Shown here in pieces: positions 18,765-23,406 of a stretch of 23,406 nucleotides of DNA. Position 1 is the stretch's first letter. Each line of letters opens with the position of its first letter. Both the position numbers and the translations under genes were made by a program. Source of the stretch: a virus. The stretch spans positions 1-23,406 of the IMG/VR virus record IMGVR_UViG_3300024974_000018, one strand, 5' to 3'. The notes beneath the pieces are model-generated. The model saw nothing but the letters and a program-made list of their open reading frames with translations. It did not search any database and had not been told where the DNA came from.

Positions 18765-19147
18765 ATGTTTCTTAAAATGTTAGCGATATCCATATCTATA
18801 GGAATATCGGAGGAAATAATTTTTACACCATTAAATGACACATCTTCTGGCATCCTATTTAAAAATATCAAAAAAGTTTTCAGTGCGCTATAACAATCTT
18901 CATCCAGTCTATAAAACAACATCACGGTAACAACAGACTGAGGCTCAAACACATTATACAATAAAATAAAATGATTTAGTATTAACCTATCAGATAATAC
19001 TCCAGTTTTCTTATACCTCTTAATTAAACGCTTAATATAACTTATACGCTTAATATCAGAGGTAAATTCCTGCAATGTATAATGTAAAGACCTATAATAC
19101 TTTGCCGCATATAACAAAAAATTCTCATTAGTTAAATTTACAATCAT
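18761..19147 (-). CDS. Conserved T4-like phage protein (128 aa)
   Basis: The pattern LTNENFLLYAAKYYRSLHYT, then DIKRISYIKRLIKRY, LSDRLILNHFILLYNVFEPQ and FLIFLNRMPEDV is familiar from small proteins in T4-like phages, where it sits among late genes. It is a helical, basic protein with no known catalytic residues. The start follows the upstream stop by one base. It overlaps its downstream neighbour by ATGA. Confidence 0.7.
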   Translation of the reverse strand: MIVNLTNENFLLYAAKYYRSLHYTLQEFTSDIKRISYIKRLIKRYKKTGVLSDRLILNHFILLYNVFEPQSVVTVMLFYRLDEDCYSALKTFLIFLNRMPEDVSFNGVKIISSDIPIDMDIANILRNI

Positions 19148-19148
19148 A

Positions 19149-19529
19149 CTAAATCAATTCAGCTTGACACTTATATAATCCATCTATTAATTTAAATGAA
19201 AATTTTACAGTATATTTGCGATAATCTTCAATTTTACCTTTAAATTCATCCCATACCACATAATGATCACCAACAATAACTTCCAGTGAACCACTCTTAT
19301 CATTGGTAGTTTTTACATAAGGAAACTCTAAATTATACATTGCTAAAAGTTTTCTAACTTTTGCAATTGCTTCATCTAAAGTTTTAAATTGTTGGCGTAA
19401 AGTTAAATCCAAATTTCTATTTAACTCATCTTTAATTTCGGGAATTGACACATCTGTACCAGTAGTCTCAATATCAACTACTGGCACAGATGAATAATAT
19501 TCTCTAATAAAAGTGGTAAAACTTTTCAT
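19149..19529 (-). CDS. Hypothetical late phage protein (126 aa)
   Basis: The chain begins MKSFTTFIREYYSSVPVVDI, has a helical middle (LTLRQQFKTLDEAIAKVRKL) and ends in beta strands (GSLEVIVGDHYVVWDEFKGK, YTVKFSFKLIDGLYKCQAEL). The MKSFxxFxxE start recurs in late proteins of T4-like phages. Its start overlaps the stop of the virion protein gene (TAATG), so the two are co-translated. The function is unknown. Confidence 0.65.
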   Translation of the reverse strand: MKSFTTFIREYYSSVPVVDIETTGTDVSIPEIKDELNRNLDLTLRQQFKTLDEAIAKVRKLLAMYNLEFPYVKTTNDKSGSLEVIVGDHYVVWDEFKGKIEDYRKYTVKFSFKLIDGLYKCQAELI

Positions 19530-20086
19530 TAGACCCCAGTGAAGAATGGAGCACTTGCATTTGCATCAGCAGAAGATGGAGTAGACAGCGCAACCAAAAC
19601 TTCTGATTGAACGCGACCAGCTCTACCACCAGTAGTAGCAGTAAACACCAAAGTTGCATTATTACCACTAGAAGCAGAAACAGTAGGAGCAGAGGTATAC
19701 CCAGAACCTCCACTATTAACGGTGATGGTAATATTATTACCACCGGTAACATCCATTTTAACGTTAGCTGATACAATAGGAACGATTGAACCGGTATTTG
19801 CTCCTGTAATAGTTAAATATTCAGAAGTAAAAATTAATCCAGAAGTTACATTTGACACCGCAACGCTTTTCAATGGACCAGTTCCAACATCATAATGAAC
19901 CCATCCAGTGTGTGCTGTCTGCTTATTAACAACACCCTGAGAGGTATTAGAATTGGCTAAACGAGAAGTAGTTACAAGAACAGTATTGTTTGAATAATTA
20001 TTTGCATAATCTCTTTCTCTACCTAAAGTAGAGATATATTTCGGCTCATTATTAGCTTGAGCATCTGTAGATTTCCAGCCTGACAT
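19529..20086 (-). CDS. Probable virion structural protein (185 aa)
   Basis: The chain is low in charge and rich in Ser, Thr, Asn, Gly and Val. The N-terminus (MSGWKSTDAQANNEPKYIST) and the end (GGRAGRVQSEVLVALSTPSS) match a style of T4-like virion protein common in marine T4-like phages, where a GGR..R..EVLVA motif precedes the C-terminus. A central Gly-rich repeat (NITITVNSGGSGYTSAPTVS) is a typical fibre-like beta motif. A late promoter box lies 39 nt upstream, and AAGGA precedes the ATG. Confidence 0.78.
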   Translation of the reverse strand: MSGWKSTDAQANNEPKYISTLGRERDYANNYSNNTVLVTTSRLANSNTSQGVVNKQTAHTGWVHYDVGTGPLKSVAVSNVTSGLIFTSEYLTITGANTGSIVPIVSANVKMDVTGGNNITITVNSGGSGYTSAPTVSASSGNNATLVFTATTGGRAGRVQSEVLVALSTPSSADANASAPFFTGV

Positions 20087-20124
20087 ATTAGAATTCCTTT
20101 TGTTGTTTAAAAAATGTTTTATAG

Positions 20125-20132
20125 TATTTATA
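20125..20132 (-). promoter_or_regulatory. T4-type late promoter box
   Basis: The minus strand reads TATAAATA from 20132 to 20125, in the context TTATTATAAATACTA, identical to that of the plus-strand box at 3966-3973. It precedes the virion protein gene starting at 20086. Confidence 0.8.
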
Positions 20133-20136
20133 ATAA

Positions 20137-20760
20137 TTAGGAATCAGCATCACAATCAGAGGAACCGCCATCACCTTTCTTTGATAGATCCTTACCTGTA
20201 ACATAGAACTCTACATCAGACTTTTTAGATTTATTAGATGCCTTCAAAACATTCTTAACTTTTGCCGAACTTTCCGTAGCTTCAGATGCAGTTTGTCTGC
20301 TTGCAATACCAGCGGCTTGTTTATAAATTTTAATAGCCAAAGGCTTTTTGATGGTTTTGTGTCTGGGGACAGCAATCATATCATTTCTATCTTTAGATTT
20401 TGTAGGATGTTTGAAAATTGTATGTTCGCCACCCTCACTTTTCTGGAATCCCAATTTAAACAAATCATGTTCAACTTCATGACGTTTCTTGTCACCAATT
20501 TTTTCTTCATCCAGCAAAAATTCATCTTCTGGATTGAATGCTTCTTGAAACTGACGATTCCGAACCCAGGCAGAAAATGCTGGAGAATTTTTAATACTTT
20601 TACGCAAGACGTTACCCGTCTTACCTCTAAGTTTATATGGGTCCAACCCTAAACTCCGGTAATATGTAACAACCAAGTCATATTTGGATGTTGCGACAGA
20701 AACTTCATCAAGTTCTTCAACACCCTCCCTCATAATATCATGTAACTGTTCTAAATCCAT
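20137..20760 (-). CDS. Late-region protein with a HicA-like domain (207 aa)
   Basis: Residues 1-90 are helical and not recognised (SKYDLVVTYYRSLGLDPYKL and on). Residues 95-152 resemble the HicA mRNA-interferase fold: DLFKLGFQKSEGGEHTIFKH has the GF strand and a His (His113) at the catalytic position, and IAVPRHKTIKKPLAIKIYKQ gives the PRH strand and closing helix. HicA toxins cleave mRNA on ribosomes. No HicB antitoxin is encoded next door, so toxicity is uncertain and the fold may serve RNA binding. The Lys/Ser-rich tail ends in acidic residues. AAGGAGATT precedes the ATG. Confidence 0.68.
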   Translation of the reverse strand: MDLEQLHDIMREGVEELDEVSVATSKYDLVVTYYRSLGLDPYKLRGKTGNVLRKSIKNSPAFSAWVRNRQFQEAFNPEDEFLLDEEKIGDKKRHEVEHDLFKLGFQKSEGGEHTIFKHPTKSKDRNDMIAVPRHKTIKKPLAIKIYKQAAGIASRQTASEATESSAKVKNVLKASNKSKKSDVEFYVTGKDLSKKGDGGSSDCDADS

Positions 20761-20773
20761 TATTTAATCTCCT

Positions 20774-21490
20774 TTAGATATTTTTTGGAATTACTTTCTG
20801 CTTAAACAAAATTTTCTTGGTTTTGTTTAAAACGTTCTTAATAGTGTCTCGCTTAACGAGGGCAGGGGTATCATTGGAATTGGTAAACATAGATGGAGAT
20901 GCATCAAACTCTGGGCTATAGATAGATTCACTAATAGACTTAGTAAACAATTTATCCCTAAATGATGAGACAAGTTCTTCGATTTCAATATCTGGAACAG
21001 TAAAATCGAAGTCATGGAGAATAGAAAACGTAAAATCTCTCTGTTCAGACAAATCCAACTGAGCAGAGTTATCTACAATAACATTAGAAGAAAATTCTTT
21101 TAATATAGAACCTTTATTGGAACTACCAAGGCCAATTTTCATCAAACATTCAGATAGGTTTTGTCTACCCTCTAAACGTTTCATAGAAGTATCTAAATTA
21201 GCCTCAACCAAAACCAAATGAATTTCATATCCTACAGATTCTAAAACCCGTTTAGTTGATATGAAATTCAGATCATATGAATTAGCCGTAACTATAACAG
21301 ATTTACCATCAAGTAAAGCATCCTGCTTTTCCATTTTAGCCCTCTTGAAAGCAACATCATTTGATAGCATTTCATCTATCTGTACAGATGTAAACTCTAC
21401 AAGGTTGTACTTCGACGAAATATCTCGAATTACAACATCCTTACCAGAACCAGGAGAACCGATTATAAAAATAGCTTGATTTGTTTTCAT
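20774..21490 (-). CDS. P-loop kinase-like protein (238 aa)
   Basis: A Walker A motif GSPGSGKD (11-18) follows a typical beta strand (AIFIIGSPGSG). The next helix, a lid-like region (DTSMKRLEGRQNLSE) and VIVTANSYD as the second strand fit the zeta-toxin/polynucleotide-kinase branch of small P-loop kinases. The C-terminal 80 residues are an unrelated, Ser-rich tail with a basic end (KTKKILFKQKVIPKN). The substrate is unknown. AAAGGATA precedes the ATG. A box AATAAATA about 40 nt upstream (near 21530) may be a variant late promoter. Confidence 0.72.
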   Translation of the reverse strand: MKTNQAIFIIGSPGSGKDVVIRDISSKYNLVEFTSVQIDEMLSNDVAFKRAKMEKQDALLDGKSVIVTANSYDLNFISTKRVLESVGYEIHLVLVEANLDTSMKRLEGRQNLSECLMKIGLGSSNKGSILKEFSSNVIVDNSAQLDLSEQRDFTFSILHDFDFTVPDIEIEELVSSFRDKLFTKSISESIYSPEFDASPSMFTNSNDTPALVKRDTIKNVLNKTKKILFKQKVIPKNI

Positions 21491-21528
21491 TATCCTTTAA
21501 AAATTCCCGTTAACACTATTATTACTAT

Positions 21529-22497
21529 TTATTCCAAAAATACTTCCTGAAATTTACGCATCACATTTTCTGGGTTAAATTGCGATACAATATTACCATA
21601 TGTATCATATAAAGAAATATTATCCAATTGAGTCAACAATTCAACACCAGTATTAAACAATAACCCAGTACCATTAAGAAGATCAACATGATGTTTATCT
21701 CTACCACCAGCATAAGAAAATACTGGCTTGTTGTGAAATAATCCTTCACACAAAGCTAATCCAAAACTTTCACCATCTGATCTAGCATGTAACATTGCAT
21801 CACAGGATAGAATAAAATCCGTTTTCTCTTGTGGGGGAATTATTGGAGGTAGAAATAAAACGTTTGGTAAATTACAAAATGGTCTAGTATTCACAAACAC
21901 AAACACGTAATTTGGGTGTGAAATTGCATAATGATAAACTACCTCCATAGCAAACGGAATATCGAATTGATTTAATCCTCCATATCTACCAACAACAATA
22001 CTATCACGCGGGATACCAATTCTATCCCTCCAATCAGTTTTAGCCTCTAATGGTAGCGTGACAATATGTGGAACATATTGGGTAGTATCATTAGACGCAA
22101 CTCTGGATAACCATGAGGAAACATATGCATATTTATCTCCATGAGGTTGATAGCAATTAAATACAACATGAACCAAATTCTTAACACCTGGAACCAATAC
22201 TCCATCATTATAACCAGCTTTCAGGTTATAGAAATGTGTAATATTGTTATCGCGACAAAGTTGCTCAACCTCAGAAAAATCATCATACCCAAGTGTAGTA
22301 AAATTAGATTTTACATACTCCACCACAGATGGGTCTTGTGGAGTAATACCAGGATCATCATAATTAATCACAGGAGATTTGTTATATAAGATAACACTCT
22401 CATTACCCAAAATTTCTTGATTATATTTAGCATAATCAAGAGTTGCAGTTGTTGTCCCCCTATGACATAGTGGGTTGGCGTGAAATGCAATTTTCAT
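21529..22497 (-). CDS. GT-B glycosyltransferase (GT4-like, 322 aa)
   Basis: The protein has the two-domain GT-B layout. The N-terminal domain starts MKIAFHANPLCHRGTTTATL, with a Gly/Thr loop after the first strand. The C-terminal domain has IGIPRDSIVVGRYGGLNQFD and the donor-binding signature SDGESFGLALCEGL, with Glu243 and Glu251 in the E-x7-E arrangement, then KPVFSYAGG. It should move a sugar from a nucleotide sugar to an unknown acceptor. In T4-like phages such enzymes can modify DNA or virion glycans; the context does not decide. Its start overlaps the GT2 gene by ATGA. Confidence 0.86.
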   Translation of the reverse strand: MKIAFHANPLCHRGTTTATLDYAKYNQEILGNESVILYNKSPVINYDDPGITPQDPSVVEYVKSNFTTLGYDDFSEVEQLCRDNNITHFYNLKAGYNDGVLVPGVKNLVHVVFNCYQPHGDKYAYVSSWLSRVASNDTTQYVPHIVTLPLEAKTDWRDRIGIPRDSIVVGRYGGLNQFDIPFAMEVVYHYAISHPNYVFVFVNTRPFCNLPNVLFLPPIIPPQEKTDFILSCDAMLHARSDGESFGLALCEGLFHNKPVFSYAGGRDKHHVDLLNGTGLLFNTGVELLTQLDNISLYDTYGNIVSQFNPENVMRKFQEVFLE

Positions 22498-23204
22498 AAA
22501 TTCTTATATTTTTCCTCACAATACTTCATTTCAGATTCTCTCAAGGCAATAAGAGCTGGATCACGGAAAGCAGAACATTCATGCTCTCTGAATGCAACTA
22601 AGGTATCTGATATAATAATTGGATCACCATAATGATAAAATGAACGATAGAAATATTCACCATCAACAATAAATTTCAGGTTTGTATCCATTTCTAACTC
22701 ATACCCCTTCCGTATAGCATATGTAGATGGGTTTCCTGTAGTATTATCACCATTTACGTATCTATTACCATACCAAGGAACCCTAGTATCCCAAAACTGT
22801 GTTTTATCTTGGTTACAATGGGTAAACCCACAAATAGACCATTTATTATTAGGATTCTTAATGAACCCATCAACAATAATAGATAATGCAGTAGTGTCAA
22901 CAAAAAAATCATCAACATACATCAACTTGATAATATCACCAGAAGCGTATTTCAATGCAGTATTAACATTTTCTGCTGCACATGTAGCAGTATATGCTGT
23001 CACATATTTAATATCATAGATATAAGAAAATGCTGTACAAATCTTCTCAAACGCATAATCGTTTTTATATGTAGATTGATCAGATACAATAACCTCAAAA
23101 TTCTTATACTGTTGATACATTAAGTGTGATAAGAATTCAACTAAGAATTTCTCACATAACCCATCAGACATAGAATAGACAGGAACACAAATACTTACTT
23201 TCAA
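22494..23204 (-). CDS. GT-A glycosyltransferase, family 2-like (236 aa)
   Basis: The N-terminal strand VSICVPVYS, the NFEVIVSDQS strand, the ASGDIIKLMYVDDFF segment with Asp98-Asp99 as the metal-binding DxD-type motif, and the acceptor-side region (VDGEYFYRSFYHYGD) are typical of family 2 transferases. It should be a cytoplasmic, metal-dependent, inverting enzyme. No membrane segment is present. It overlaps genes on both sides by ATGA, so three genes form one glycan-related operon. Confidence 0.86.
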   Translation of the reverse strand: MKVSICVPVYSMSDGLCEKFLVEFLSHLMYQQYKNFEVIVSDQSTYKNDYAFEKICTAFSYIYDIKYVTAYTATCAAENVNTALKYASGDIIKLMYVDDFFVDTTALSIIVDGFIKNPNNKWSICGFTHCNQDKTQFWDTRVPWYGNRYVNGDNTTGNPSTYAIRKGYELEMDTNLKFIVDGEYFYRSFYHYGDPIIISDTLVAFREHECSAFRDPALIALRESEMKYCEEKYKNL

Positions 23205-23406
23205 ATTACACCTCTCATTAAATCTATGTAATATTTCATTTCAATAGTCAAATCTTTAGACATATTTTTATGTTCATGATACAATTTCAGTAAACTATCA
23301 TCAGTTAATCCTTGACCATAATATGTGTGATTTGTACCCATACCCCGAATCTTATCCACAGTAGGAATTCTCGTTTGGATCTGCAACTTACGCCCATAAA
23401 ATTCTG
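23201..23406 (-). CDS. 3' end of an unidentified gene (5' end outside window)
   Basis: The frame is open to the right edge and ends at TAA 23201, overlapping the GT2 gene by ATGA. Only 67-68 C-terminal residues are visible, including EFYGRKLQIQTRIPTVDKIR, then THTYYGQGL-like text (GMGTNHTYYGQGLTDDSLLK) and a helix ending YYIDLMRGVI. A TTG at 23386 could start a 61-aa product, but the open frame upstream makes a longer protein more likely. Coupling to two glycosyltransferases suggests a related role; the fragment itself is not diagnostic. Confidence 0.65.
   Translation of the reverse strand, partial: EFYGRKLQIQTRIPTVDKIRGMGTNHTYYGQGLTDDSLLKLYHEHKNMSKDLTIEMKYYIDLMRGVI

Noticed and set aside
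20137-20760. Complete HicAB toxin-antitoxin system
   Set aside because: No HicB-like gene is adjacent, and the HicA-like part is an internal domain of a larger protein.
21526-21536. Late promoter AATAAATA upstream of the P-loop gene
   Set aside because: It is one base off the consensus in AT-rich DNA, so it is mentioned only as possible and not listed as a feature.

Overview
The window looks like part of the genome of a large, AT-rich, virulent T4-like tailed phage. The evidence is a gp61-type primase, class I ribonucleotide reductase genes with a td-like group I intron in nrdB, a GroES-like co-chaperonin, a GH24 lysozyme, T4-type late promoter boxes (TATAAATA), several consensus sigma70 promoters with exact 17-nt spacers, and dense packing with ATGA overlaps. 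A host cannot be named from the sequence; the sigma70 boxes and a Fur-box-like site fit a proteobacterium.

Layout. Bases 1-6493 are read on the plus strand. A proteostasis operon comes first: the ClpX ATPase domain (cut by the left edge), a separate small gene matching the ClpX zinc-binding domain, a 26-codon ORF, a GroES-like gene and a 46-aa ORF, closed by a strong terminator (1721-1777). A perfect sigma70 promoter (1794-1822) then serves an early cluster of unknown genes and a metallophosphoesterase (1855-3939). A stem-loop holding a late promoter (3944-4001) separates these from a late block of probable virion proteins and small ORFs (4007-6493). A terminator at the strand switch (6555-6579) faces the minus-strand genes.

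Bases 6584-23406 are read on the minus strand. 6584-11534 is an accessory region of small proteins: zinc ribbons, membrane peptides, a left-handed beta-helix repeat protein and a GIY-YIG-like protein. Several genes there have their own sigma70 promoter, and two 72-nt structured repeats lie between them. 11576-17013 is nucleotide metabolism and replication: nrdB (interrupted by an 813-nt group I intron encoding a LAGLIDADG endonuclease), a 44-aa ORF, nrdA, a MazG-like pyrophosphohydrolase and primase. 17017-18121 is a probable lysis group (coiled-coil membrane protein, small ORF, lysozyme). 18123-21490 holds late T4-like proteins, including a virion protein behind a late promoter, a protein with a HicA-like domain and a P-loop kinase-like protein. 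21529-23406 carries two glycosyltransferases and the 3' end of a third gene.

The most interesting points are the detached ClpX zinc-binding domain beside a phage ClpX and GroES, the nrdB intron whose P7 strands overlap the ends of its endonuclease gene, the Fur-like operator, the paired intergenic repeats, and promoters embedded in terminator hairpins.
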